Source of the DNA: an uncultured bacterium
GTDB taxonomy: Bacteria; Planctomycetota; UBA1135; GCA-002686595
Length of the DNA: 36,236 nt
Direction: 5' to 3'
Assembly (NCBI GenBank): GCA_902826945.1
Contig: CADEGS010000017.1
Span: 1 to 36,236 of the forward strand
This document shows, one piece after another, positions 1-6,594 of this stretch (position 1 is its first letter; each line of letters begins with the position of its first letter). The notes under the pieces were generated by a model, which saw only the letters and a program-made list of their open reading frames with translations, searched no databases and had not been told where the DNA came from. The position numbers and the translations under genes were made by a program.

Positions 1-2
1 AG

Positions 3-260
3 GCGCGGGCCGAGCCCGCGCGCTTCGGGTCGCTCGCCGCCGCCTGGGTGCGCGGCGCCGACGGCGCCTGGAGCTTCCGCGGCGCGTGGCCGGCGGACAC
101 GGAGCTCCCCGCGGAGCGCCCGGGCCCGCCGGTGCCCGCCTGGCTGGCGGCCGGCGCGCCGCCGGGGGTCGGGGTGCTCGTGGGGGAGCGCGCCTCGGAG
201 GCGGGCTGGGTGCGGGCGGTCGGCTTCCGGGGCGAGCCGGAAGGCGGCGCTCGCCATTGA
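3..260 (+). CDS. C-terminal part of an unrecognised protein (5' end outside window)
   Basis: The frame is open from the first bases of the window to a TGA at 258-260, so about 85 C-terminal residues are present. The visible part is rich in Ala, Gly, Pro and Trp, with WVRG, WSFRG and GWVRAVGF segments, and ends in Gly-Gly-Ala-Arg-His. I recognise no domain. A GTG at 48 could be read as an internal start, but codons before it are equally GC3-rich, so continuation from outside is more likely. Its stop overlaps the -35 element proposed for rplM. Identity cannot be judged from this fragment. Confidence 0.55.
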   Translation, partial: ARAEPARFGSLAAAWVRGADGAWSFRGAWPADTELPAERPGPPVPAWLAAGAPPGVGVLVGERASEAGWVRAVGFRGEPEGGARH

Positions 261-285
261 TGCCCGCGAGGGGGCTGGCTACCCT
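257..285 (+). promoter_or_regulatory. Sigma-70-type promoter of rplM-rpsI
   Basis: TTGATG (257-262) and TACCCT (280-285) are separated by exactly 17 bases. This is a good match to a housekeeping promoter in DNA that is otherwise very poor in A/T. The -35 box overlaps the stop codon of the upstream gene. A start site near 292 would leave a leader of about 70 nt that contains two hairpins. Confidence 0.5.
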
Positions 286-302
286 CTTGCCCCTCGTTCG
301 CG

Positions 303-341
303 GACCCCGCTTCACAGGGGTCACGGGGGCAGACGCCCCCG
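303..341 (+). promoter_or_regulatory. Two tandem hairpins in the rplM leader
   Basis: Hairpin 1 pairs GACCCC (303-308) with GGGGTC (317-322) over an 8-nt loop. Hairpin 2 pairs CGGGGGC (324-330) with GCCCCCG (335-341) over AGAC. Both sit between the proposed promoter and the rplM start at 363, so they would be in the 5' UTR. L13 operons in other bacteria carry autoregulatory leaders. Whether this structure belongs to a known class cannot be told by eye. It could also be a terminator for the upstream gene, although no U-tract follows. Confidence 0.45.
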
Positions 342-362
342 CTGCCGGACGAGACCCGCCCC

Positions 363-803
363 ATGAACACGACCCCGCACATCCGCTCGCAGGACGAGGA
401 GGAGCGCTGGTTCCTCTTCGACGCGTCCCAGCACCTGCTGGGCCGCATGGCCGCCGACATCGCCGTGCGCCTGATCGAGAAGGACCGTCCGACCTACACC
501 CCGAGCGAGATCGGGAACACGCACGTCGTCGTCGTCAACGCCGGCCTCGTGCGCGTCACCGGGCGCAAGCGCGACGCCAAGACCTATCGCTACTACACCG
601 GCTACGCCGGCGGCCTGCGCGAGGTGCCCTTCACGACGATGTGCGAGACGCGCCCGCGCGACATCGTGCGCCTGGCGGTGCGCCGCATGCTGCCGAAGAA
701 CAACCTCGGCAAGCGCATGCTGGCGCGCCTGAAGGTCTACGAGGGCGCCGAGCACCCGCACGACGCCCAGAAGCCGGTCAAGGTGGAGACCCTGCGCACA
801 TGA
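363..803 (+). CDS. rplM: 50S ribosomal protein L13
   Basis: This 146-residue protein has the L13 signature throughout: a WFLFDAS start of the fold, LLGRMAADIA, a TYTP segment, THVVVVNA, the lysine/arginine-rich GRKRDAKTYRYYTGY stretch, and the MLPKNNLGKRML motif with LKVYEGAEHPH near the C-terminus. Its length is typical (about 142-150). L13 binds 23S rRNA early in large-subunit assembly. The ATG at 363 follows a structured leader. The stop overlaps the rpsI start in an ATGA, so the two are translationally coupled, as in the common rplM-rpsI operon. A 12-residue acidic N-terminal extension precedes the conserved core. Confidence 0.97.
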   Translation: MNTTPHIRSQDEEERWFLFDASQHLLGRMAADIAVRLIEKDRPTYTPSEIGNTHVVVVNAGLVRVTGRKRDAKTYRYYTGYAGGLREVPFTTMCETRPRDIVRLAVRRMLPKNNLGKRMLARLKVYEGAEHPHDAQKPVKVETLRT

Positions 804-1198
804 GCACCAAGAGCGCCTGGATCTGGGGCCTCGGCCGCCGCAAGACGGCCGTCGCGCGCGTGCGGCTGAAGTCGGGCGGCGGCGCGATCGTCGTCAACGA
901 CAAGCCGCTGGACGAGTTCTTCACGACCATCCGCGACCGCCAGCTCGCGCTGGCGCCGCTGCGCCTCTCCGACACGCCCGACGGCTACGACGTGCACATC
1001 CGCGTGCACGGCGGCGGCCCGCACGGCCAGGCCGGCGCGGTGCAGCTCGGGATCGCGCGCGCGCTCAAGCAGGCCAACCCCGTCCTCTTCGAGGGGCTGC
1101 GCGAGAACGGCTTCCTGACGCGCGACCCGCGGATGAAGGAGCGCAAGAAGTACGGCCGGCGCGGCGCGCGGCGCGGCTTCCAGTTCTCGAAGCGCTGA
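800..1198 (+). CDS. rpsI: 30S ribosomal protein S9
   Basis: The 132-residue product starts with the S9 hallmark GLGRRKTAVARVRL and ends with the basic tail KKYGRRGARRGFQFSKR. In the S9 family the terminal Lys-Arg reaches the P-site tRNA anticodon stem-loop. VHGGGPHGQAGAVQLGIARAL is the usual central motif. The ATG at 800 overlaps the rplM stop by 4 nt (ATGA), which fixes the start. It is followed after 17 nt by yebC, so the three genes probably form one transcript. Confidence 0.97.
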   Translation: MSTKSAWIWGLGRRKTAVARVRLKSGGGAIVVNDKPLDEFFTTIRDRQLALAPLRLSDTPDGYDVHIRVHGGGPHGQAGAVQLGIARALKQANPVLFEGLRENGFLTRDPRMKERKKYGRRGARRGFQFSKR

Positions 1199-1215
1199 GC
1201 GCAGCCGGGTCCGCC

Positions 1216-1965
1216 ATGGCCGGGCACTCCCATTCCGCGAACATCGCGCGCCGCAAGAACGCGGTGGACGCGGTGCGGGCGAAGGTCTTCAGCCGCTGCG
1301 CGAAGGCCGTCATGTCGGCCGTGCGCCAGGGCGGCCCCGATCCCGCGGCCAACCTCAAGCTGCGCTACGCCATCGAGAAGGCGCGCGCGGCGAACATGCC
1401 CAAGGACAACATCGACCGCGCGATCAAGCGCGCGTCGGGCGAGGGCGCGGGCAACATCGAGGAGCTGGTCTACGAGGGCTACGCCCCGGGCGGGGTGGCG
1501 GTGATGGTCATGGCGCTGACCGACAACCGCAACCGCACGGCGCCCGAGATGAAGTTCCTGTTCGAGAAGCGCGGCGGGAACCTGGGCTCGCCGGGCTCGG
1601 TCGGGTTCCTCTTCGAGTTCCGCTCGATCTACGTCGTCGAGACGGCGGGCAAGGGCGAGGAGCAGGTGCTCGAGGCGGCGCTCGAGGCCGGTGCGGCCGA
1701 CGTCGAGATCGAGGGCGAGGCCGCCACGATCTACGCCCCGCCGGCCGACTTCCTGGCGGTCAAGGAGGCGCTCGAGGCGGCCGGCTTCGCCTTCCTGTCG
1801 GCCGAGATCGGCTACGTCCCGACGAGCACCGTGGCGCTGACGGACCGCGACGAGGCGCGCCGCGTGCTGAGCCTGCTCGCGGCCCTGGACGAGCACGAGG
1901 ACGTCCAGAGCGTCTACGCGAACTACGAGATGCCCGACGCGTGGGTCGAGGAGCTGTCGGCGTGA
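1216..1965 (+). CDS. yebC: YebC/TACO1-family translation factor
   Basis: The 249-residue protein begins with the family's MAGHSHSANIARRKNAVDA (usual form MAGHSKWANIKHRK). It contains ARAANMPKDNIDRAIKRASGEG, the YEGYAPGGVAVMV block and the GGNLGSPGSVGFLF motif. These are diagnostic of YebC, a family long annotated as a transcriptional regulator and now known to relieve ribosome stalling at proline-rich stretches and to act as mitochondrial TACO1. Its position directly behind rplM-rpsI (17-nt gap) fits a translation role. Length is normal. A hairpin at 1971-2003 follows the stop. Confidence 0.93.
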   Translation: MAGHSHSANIARRKNAVDAVRAKVFSRCAKAVMSAVRQGGPDPAANLKLRYAIEKARAANMPKDNIDRAIKRASGEGAGNIEELVYEGYAPGGVAVMVMALTDNRNRTAPEMKFLFEKRGGNLGSPGSVGFLFEFRSIYVVETAGKGEEQVLEAALEAGAADVEIEGEAATIYAPPADFLAVKEALEAAGFAFLSAEIGYVPTSTVALTDRDEARRVLSLLAALDEHEDVQSVYANYEMPDAWVEELSA

Positions 1966-1970
1966 CGAGG

Positions 1971-2003
1971 GGGCTCGGCGGCCCTTCGCCTCGCGCCGAG
2001 CCC
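1971..2003 (+). terminator. Hairpin after yebC, probable transcript end
   Basis: GGGCTCGGCG (1971-1980) pairs perfectly with CGCCGAGCCC (1994-2003) over a 13-nt loop, starting 5 nt after the yebC stop. There is no U-tract, so it may act as a 3' stabilising hairpin or assist Rho rather than terminate by itself. Confidence 0.45.
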
Positions 2004-2098
2004 TCCCGGCGCGCGATGGACCCGGGCGCGCGCACGACCTAGCCTGGGACCCCGGCCCCCGCGGGGGAATGTCGATGCGAGCCCGCGAGGGCCGAGAC

Positions 2099-2104
2099 TA
2101 GGCT
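2099..2104 (+). promoter_or_regulatory. Putative -10 element upstream of the GGDEF-like gene
   Basis: TAGGCT stands as a small A/T island 32 nt before the chosen start. No convincing -35 hexamer is visible, so this is a tentative call. Similar lone TAnnnT boxes precede several other genes here. Confidence 0.25.
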
Positions 2105-2136
2105 GGAGCCCGAGACGACCCATGAGGAACCCAGGC

Positions 2137-3060
2137 ATGGCGCGCGCGACTCGCACGATCCGCATCGTCACCGGCGACGAGGCGCTGCTCGCCTCCGCGC
2201 GCGGAGCGGCCGCCGGCCTCGAAGGCTGGACCCTGGGCGAGCCCCAGTCGGTCGAGGACCTGCTGGCGGGCCAGCTCGAGCACGGCGACGTGATCCTGCT
2301 CGACGCCTGGCTGCGCGCCGAGAACGTCTACGAGTCGCTGCGCCGGCTGACCGGCCGCGCGCGCTGCCGGACGTACGTCGTCGTGGACGAGCGCAACGAG
2401 CACGCCGACTCGATCGCCTCGTTCTGCGGCGCCACGGGCATCCTGCAGCGGCCGCTCTCGGGCGAGCGCCTGCGCGCGCTGCTCGACGAGCCGGCCGGCA
2501 GCGCGCACCTGCCCAGCGACGACCGCGGCGCCGAGCTCGAGCGCGCGCTGCCCGAGAGCCTGGTGCGCGATCTCGTCGGCGAGAAGTCCACGCGTCTGCT
2601 CGACGCGCTGACCGACCCCGAGACGGGCCTCTACAGCTACGAGTACCTGACCTTCAAGCTGGACGAGGAGTACAAGCGCGCGCTGCGCTTCAAGCTGCCG
2701 CTCTCGTGCGTGATGCTGGGCTTCGAGGGCCAGGCCGACGAGGACGTGCTCGGCCGGCTGGCGAGCGTCTTCCTGAACGCCTCGCGCGACACGGACGTGC
2801 TCGGGCGCTTCGACCAGAGCTCGTTCCTCTTCTTCCTGCCCAACACCGGGCCCGACGGCGCGCAGGTCATGGCGCGGCGCATCCGCGAGGCCGCCGAGGA
2901 GGAGGACCTGGTCGACCTGGTCGGCGACGCGCTCGAGATCAGCGTCGGCATCTCCTTCTGCCCGCACCCCGGCGTGCGCCAGCGCGAGGACCTGTTCACC
3001 CGCGCGCGCGACGCGTTCCACGCGGCGCAGCGCGAGGGCGGGACGGTCGTCACGGCATGA
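2137..3060 (+). CDS. Pseudo-receiver plus degenerate GGDEF-domain protein
   Basis: About 307 residues. The N-terminal ~115 residues look like a response-regulator receiver: a beta-strand ending in VILLDAW supplies an Asp at the phospho-acceptor site, followed by TYVVVDERN and a TGILQRPLS segment where the conserved Lys is Gln. After a linker, DPETGLYSYEYLTFKLDEEYKRA is the usual start of a GGDEF domain. The signature position reads R-F-D-Q-S-S-F instead of RYGGDEF, so cyclase activity is very unlikely. The domain may bind nucleotide or protein instead. I chose ATG 2137 because GAGGAA lies 7 nt before it; ATG 2122, five codons earlier, is also possible. The last codons and stop lie inside a 93-nt palindrome. 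Confidence 0.82.
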   Translation: MARATRTIRIVTGDEALLASARGAAAGLEGWTLGEPQSVEDLLAGQLEHGDVILLDAWLRAENVYESLRRLTGRARCRTYVVVDERNEHADSIASFCGATGILQRPLSGERLRALLDEPAGSAHLPSDDRGAELERALPESLVRDLVGEKSTRLLDALTDPETGLYSYEYLTFKLDEEYKRALRFKLPLSCVMLGFEGQADEDVLGRLASVFLNASRDTDVLGRFDQSSFLFFLPNTGPDGAQVMARRIREAAEEEDLVDLVGDALEISVGISFCPHPGVRQREDLFTRARDAFHAAQREGGTVVTA

Positions 3061-3126
3061 GGAGCGGGGCCAGGGCGCGCGGCGCCCCGGCCCCGCTCCT
3101 CATGCCGTGACGACCGTCCCGCCCTC
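3034..3126. repeat. 93-nt near-perfect palindrome spanning the end of the GGDEF-like gene
   Basis: Bases 3034-3078 are the reverse complement of 3082-3126 with one mismatch (A3072 opposite C3088) and a 3-nt loop (3079-3081), giving 45-base arms. The left arm contains the last nine codons and the TGA stop of the upstream gene. Read on the minus strand, the right arm encodes the same Gly-Thr-Val-Val-Thr-Ala-stop. It would form an exceptionally long hairpin in RNA of either strand and could end transcription. It is much longer than an ordinary intrinsic terminator and has no U-tract. Confidence 0.85.
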
Positions 3127-3140
3127 CCCGCGGCCGCCCC

Positions 3141-3179
3141 GTCGCGCCGCAGGCGCGACCCCATCGTCGCGTAGCGACG
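3141..3179. repeat. Two further tight hairpins beside the palindrome
   Basis: GTCGCGCC (3141-3148) pairs with GGCGCGAC (3152-3159) over GCA. Then CGTCGC (3165-3170) pairs with GCGACG (3174-3179) over GTA. Both are perfect stems with 3-base loops. They lie between the palindrome and the start of the FHA-like gene, so three hairpins occupy about 150 nt. I found no other copies in the window. Function unknown. Confidence 0.5.
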
Positions 3180-3250
3180 GAAGCACGCTGCCTCGGGGAA
3201 CACGCGCCCCCCGGATCTGGCGCCCCACGCCGCCGCTCGCCGCGCGCGAA

Positions 3251-3988
3251 ATGCCCCGCGCCCCGCTCCGCATCCCCCGCGTGATCGCGGATCCCGACGG
3301 AGCCTCCGCGGCGCTCGACGAGCGCCTGCTCCTGCGCGTCGACGGCGGCGGCGCGCTGCTCCTGTGCACGGCCGCGCGGCTCTCGCTCGGCCACCGGAGC
3401 GCCGCGGTCGACCTGCCCTTCCTGGCCGACGTCGGGGCGCCGCACGCCTGGCTCGAGCACGCCGAGTCGCTGCGCGACGGGCCGTGCTGGCGCCTGCTGC
3501 CCGTCGCGGGGGAGCCCACCTGGTGCAACGGCGAAGCGCTGGCGGAGCCGCGCGCGCTCTCCCACGGCGACCGCCTGCGCCTCGGCGCGAACCTGGCGCT
3601 GGACGTGCGGCGCCCGGCGCCCGGCTCCGCCAGCGTGCTGCTCGTGCTGGCGGGCGGCGAGTGCCTGGGGGCGGCGCGCATCTGCCTGTGGCGGCCGGGA
3701 GCGGGTGGGCGGCTCTCCGTGGGTCCCCACGGCCGCGCGCACGTCCCCACGCCCGACGCGCCCGGCGAGCTGACGCTCGAGCTGCGGCGGGAGCGGATCG
3801 TGCTCGCCTGCGGCGCGGGCCTGTGCGCCGGCTCCGGCGCGCCGCGGCGCGAGCACGACCTGGCGCGCCCCCTGCGCGCGCCGGCGGCGCTCAGCGCCCC
3901 CCCGCCCGCCCCCGGCCGACCGCCGTTCGCGCTCTCGCTGGCGCCCGTCGCCGGGGCGCGGCGCGACCCGGCGCGCGGCGGGGGGTAG
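3251..3988 (+). CDS. FHA-like domain protein
   Basis: With the ATG at 3251 the product is 245 residues. Residues about 25-120 follow the FHA pattern: LSLGHRS at 45-50 (beta-strand with Gly and the Arg-Ser phosphopeptide loop), His65 in GAPHAWLEH (normally S-R-x-H), Asn93-Gly94 in WCNGEAL, and SHGDRLRLG at 104-112 (normally L-x-x-G-D-x-I-x-x-G). The SRxH motif is modified, but the Asn-Gly and GD..RLG elements are convincing. The C-terminal ~120 residues are not recognised and end in a Pro/Ala-rich tail. FHA domains bind phosphothreonine, and the next gene is a Ser/Thr kinase, so a kinase-partner role is inferred. The frame stays open upstream to GTG 3107, but that part overlaps the palindrome and looks non-coding. 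Confidence 0.65.
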   Translation: MPRAPLRIPRVIADPDGASAALDERLLLRVDGGGALLLCTAARLSLGHRSAAVDLPFLADVGAPHAWLEHAESLRDGPCWRLLPVAGEPTWCNGEALAEPRALSHGDRLRLGANLALDVRRPAPGSASVLLVLAGGECLGAARICLWRPGAGGRLSVGPHGRAHVPTPDAPGELTLELRRERIVLACGAGLCAGSGAPRREHDLARPLRAPAALSAPPPAPGRPPFALSLAPVAGARRDPARGGG

Positions 3989-3991
3989 ACT
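3986..3991 (+). promoter_or_regulatory. Putative -10 element just before the kinase gene
   Basis: TAGACT overlaps the stop codon of the FHA-like gene and ends 12 nt before the kinase ATG. If used, the transcript would have a leader of about six bases, i.e. nearly leaderless. No clear -35 is visible, so confidence is low. Confidence 0.3.
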
Positions 3992-4003
3992 CGCCGCGCG
4001 CCC

Positions 4004-5446
4004 ATGGTCGACTGGGAGCGGTTCTACGGCGCCTTCCGCCAGCCGGGCTTCCTGCCGGGCTACGAGATCGAGCACCACCTCGGCGGCGGCGGCTTCGGCG
4101 AGGTCTACAAGGCGCGCAAGGTCTCGATCGACAAGGCCTACGCGATCAAGTTCCTGCGCGTCGAGGCGGGCGCCAGCCGGGACGCGGTCGAGCGCGAGCT
4201 GGAGCAGGTGCGCCTGTTCGCCGCCATCGACCACCCGAACCTGGTCACGATCGAGGACATGGGCGTCGTGATGGACGTGCCGTACCTGATCATGGGCTAC
4301 GCGGGCGAGGACACGCTCGCGCGGCGCATCCAGCGCGGCGAGCTCGAGCGCGAGGAGGCGCTGGCGACCTTCGTCCAGGTCTGCCGCGGCGTGCTGGCGC
4401 TGCACGATCGCCGGCTGGCGCACTTCGACCTGAAGCCCGGCAACATCTTCCTGAACGGCGAGGTGGCACGCGTCGGCGACTATGGCCTGGCGAAGCTCCT
4501 GGCGGAGGGCCGCCAGACGCTCTCCTTCGGCCGCGGCACGCCGCACTACATGGCGCCCGAGATGCTCCACAGCCGCGCCGACCACCGCGCCGACATCTAC
4601 TCGCTGGGCGTGATCCTGTTCGAGAGCCTGGCCTTCCGGCTGCCCTACGGCGACGGAGAGGCGAGCTTCGTGCGCGAGGACGATCGCGCGCCGGACTTCC
4701 CGTCCGACTTCCCCGTGCCGCTGCGGCGCGTGGTCGAGCGCTCCCTGCGCCTCGATCCGGCGCAGCGCTACGGCAGCGTCCTGGAGCTGCTGCTGGACCT
4801 GGGACAGAGCGCTCGCCAGGGCGACTCGATCCGCCTCGACGAGCGCGACGGCGAGCCCGTGCGCGCGCGGCTCTTCTCGCCGCTGACCGAGGCGCCGGCC
4901 TCCGCGCCCGCGCTCGAGCGCGGTGGCGACGATCTGCGCCAGGCGGCGGCGGAGCTGGCGCGCGGCGCGGTGGGCGTGGCGCGCGGCGTGTGGAGCGGCG
5001 TGACCGAGCGCGGCTCGCCGACCCCGACGAGCGAGCCCGCCGCGCGCGAGCCCGCGAGCGCGACGCCGCGGGCCTGGAGCGCGGCGCACGACGTGCTGGC
5101 GGTCAGCGGCCTGGAGGAGCCGCAGCCGCGACCGAGCCCGGCCAGCGCGTCCGCGGGGCGTGCCCCGCGCATCGCCACGATCCCCGTGCCGCCGCGCGCG
5201 CCGGGCGGCCTCTTCGGCACGCTCGCGGCGTGCGCCGTGCTCGGGGCGGAAATGCTCGGCGTGCTGCTCGGCGGGCCGCTCCTGGCCGCCGCGCGCGCCG
5301 CGGGCCGGCGCGCCGACCGCGCGCTGCGACGCGCGCCGGGCCTGCTGGGACGGGGGCTGCGCATGGCCCTCTTGCTCTTCGGGCTGGCCTGCCTGGGCGG
5401 CCTGGTCTCGCTCGTCATCCTTTCGCTCTCCACGCTGCGGCTGTGA
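4004..5446 (+). CDS. Membrane-anchored Hanks-type Ser/Thr protein kinase
   Basis: The 480-residue protein carries a complete kinase domain at about 20-270: Gly-rich loop GGGGFGEV (27-34), Lys49 in YAIKF, catalytic loop H-F-D-L-K-P-G-N (140-147), metal-binding D159-Y160-G161, APE (184-186) and D197 in ADIYSLGV. HFD replaces HRD, making it a non-RD kinase, and DYG replaces DFG. Catalytic Asp, Lys and Asn are kept, so it should be active. A Pro/Ala/Ser-rich linker (about 270-400) leads to two hydrophobic segments (about 402-431 and 453-476). The C-terminus therefore anchors the enzyme with the kinase domain cytoplasmic. No sensor domain is seen. It follows the FHA-like gene by 15 nt and precedes the sigma-factor gene by 7 nt. 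Confidence 0.93.
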   Translation: MVDWERFYGAFRQPGFLPGYEIEHHLGGGGFGEVYKARKVSIDKAYAIKFLRVEAGASRDAVERELEQVRLFAAIDHPNLVTIEDMGVVMDVPYLIMGYAGEDTLARRIQRGELEREEALATFVQVCRGVLALHDRRLAHFDLKPGNIFLNGEVARVGDYGLAKLLAEGRQTLSFGRGTPHYMAPEMLHSRADHRADIYSLGVILFESLAFRLPYGDGEASFVREDDRAPDFPSDFPVPLRRVVERSLRLDPAQRYGSVLELLLDLGQSARQGDSIRLDERDGEPVRARLFSPLTEAPASAPALERGGDDLRQAAAELARGAVGVARGVWSGVTERGSPTPTSEPAAREPASATPRAWSAAHDVLAVSGLEEPQPRPSPASASAGRAPRIATIPVPPRAPGGLFGTLAACAVLGAEMLGVLLGGPLLAAARAAGRRADRALRRAPGLLGRGLRMALLLFGLACLGGLVSLVILSLSTLRL

Positions 5447-5453
5447 GGAAGGC

Positions 5454-6404
5454 GTGAACGACTGGACCCCGGACATCCGCGCCCTGCAGGAGCGCAAGGA
5501 CGCCGAGTGGCTGCGCGTCGAGCAGACCTTCTGCGGGCGCCTGCTCGCCTACGCCAACCGCCGCACCGGCGACCTGCAGGCGAGCGAGGACATCGTGCAG
5601 GAGACGCTGCTCGGCGCGGTGCGCGGCATCGACGACTTCGACGCCGGCTTCAGCTTCGAGCAGTACCTGTTCGGCATCTGCCGCAACCGCACGATCGACT
5701 ACCTGCGGCGCAAGAAGGCGCGCACGCTCTCGGTCGGCGAGGACGAGGAGGCCTCGGGCGGCCTCGACGCCTTCGCCACCGGCGGCGAGACGCCCAGCGC
5801 GATCGTGCGCGGCCGCGAGCTCTCGGAGCGCGCGCGCGAGCTCCTGACCGTGATCCTGCGCGACTGGGTCGAGGAGACCTGGCAGCAGGGCGAGTTCCTG
5901 CGCCTGTGCGTCATCGAGGCGCTCTTCTCGGGCGGCTGGCGCAACCGCGACGTGTGGCGGCGCTTCCGGCTGCGCGACGAGACCACCGTGGCGGGCATCA
6001 AGTTCCGCGCGCTCAAGCGCCTGCGGCAGCTGGCCGCGGTGCGCGAGTCGAAGAACGACCTCTTGCGCTTCCTGGCCGCCGCCGAGGAGGGCGACGGCCG
6101 CCTGCTCGACCTCGACGTGCGGCGCGTGTGGAACGAGCACCGCGTGTCGTGCCCGGCGCGCCACTGGCTGGCGCGCCACATCGCCGGCTCGCTCGAGGAG
6201 GGGCCGGAGGGCTTCGTCGCCCTGCACCTGGACGAGATGAAGTGCCCGTGGTGCCAGGCCAACGCCGACGACCTGCGCGGCGCGGAGAACGCGGAGGCGC
6301 TGCGCGCGCTGCTGCAGCGCGTCGCGGGCTCGACGCGGCGCCTGATGCGCGACGGCACGCCGCCGCTCGGCGCGCCCGACGAGCGGGGCGAGGGGCCCGC
6401 GTAG
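5454..6404 (+). CDS. ECF-like sigma factor with C-terminal zinc-binding extension
   Basis: I start this at GTG 5454 because GAGGAAGG (5445-5452) lies directly upstream and the kinase stop is only 7 nt away. The 316-residue product has a sigma region 2: ANRRTGDLQASEDIVQETLLGAVRGI (about 34-60) and FSFEQYLFGICRNRTIDYLRRKKAR (about 67-90). A looser region 4 follows at about 140-195, ending in GIKFRALKRLRQL. Beyond that, residues 200-316 are extra. They contain Cys233, His258, Cys264 and Cys267 in a CPARHWLARHI...ALHLDEMKCPWC arrangement resembling the zinc-binding anti-sigma (ZAS) fold. Sigma and a ZAS-like regulator thus appear fused. Kinase-adjacent ECF factors are known in Planctomycetota and elsewhere, so phospho-control is plausible. 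The region 4 assignment is less certain. Confidence 0.8.
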   Translation: MNDWTPDIRALQERKDAEWLRVEQTFCGRLLAYANRRTGDLQASEDIVQETLLGAVRGIDDFDAGFSFEQYLFGICRNRTIDYLRRKKARTLSVGEDEEASGGLDAFATGGETPSAIVRGRELSERARELLTVILRDWVEETWQQGEFLRLCVIEALFSGGWRNRDVWRRFRLRDETTVAGIKFRALKRLRQLAAVRESKNDLLRFLAAAEEGDGRLLDLDVRRVWNEHRVSCPARHWLARHIAGSLEEGPEGFVALHLDEMKCPWCQANADDLRGAENAEALRALLQRVAGSTRRLMRDGTPPLGAPDERGEGPA

Positions 6405-6413
6405 CGGCGGAAG

Positions 6414-6477
6414 GAAAGGCCGGCCGCGCCCGCGCGGCGCGAAGGCGCTTCGCACGGGCCGCTGCCCATGGCCTTTC
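6414..6477 (+). terminator. Long imperfect hairpin after the sigma-factor gene
   Basis: GAAAGGCC (6414-6421) pairs with GGCCTTTC (6470-6477). GCCCG (6428-6432) pairs with CGGGC (6455-6459), and an apical GCGAAG/CTTCGC stem (6439-6444 with 6448-6453) closes on GCG. It begins 10 nt after the sigma-factor stop. No U-tract follows, so termination is inferred from position and stability. Confidence 0.45.
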
Positions 6478-6513
6478 TCCCCGGGCCGCGCGGCCCCGAC
6501 CGCGAGCGGGGGA

Positions 6514-6519
6514 TAGGGT
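6514..6519 (+). promoter_or_regulatory. Putative -10 element of the first M28 peptidase gene
   Basis: TAGGGT is the only A/T-containing island between the preceding hairpin and the GTG at 6595. No convincing -35 box is seen. Confidence 0.22.
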
Positions 6520-6594
6520 AGCTGCGTCGTCCCGCGCCGCCGCCTTCGCGGGCGGCACCACCACCTCCTCCTCCGAACTCCTGCTCCGCGCGTC

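Noticed and set aside
3107..3250. Upstream GTG start for the FHA-like gene
   Set aside because: This stretch is the right arm of the palindrome plus two hairpins and lacks coding character; the ATG at 3251 begins the recognisable domain region.
6399..6413. GCGTAGCGGCGGAAG resembles 3169-3183 (14 of 15 identical)
   Set aside because: One copy overlaps a stop codon and the match is short; chance is likely in DNA this GC-rich.
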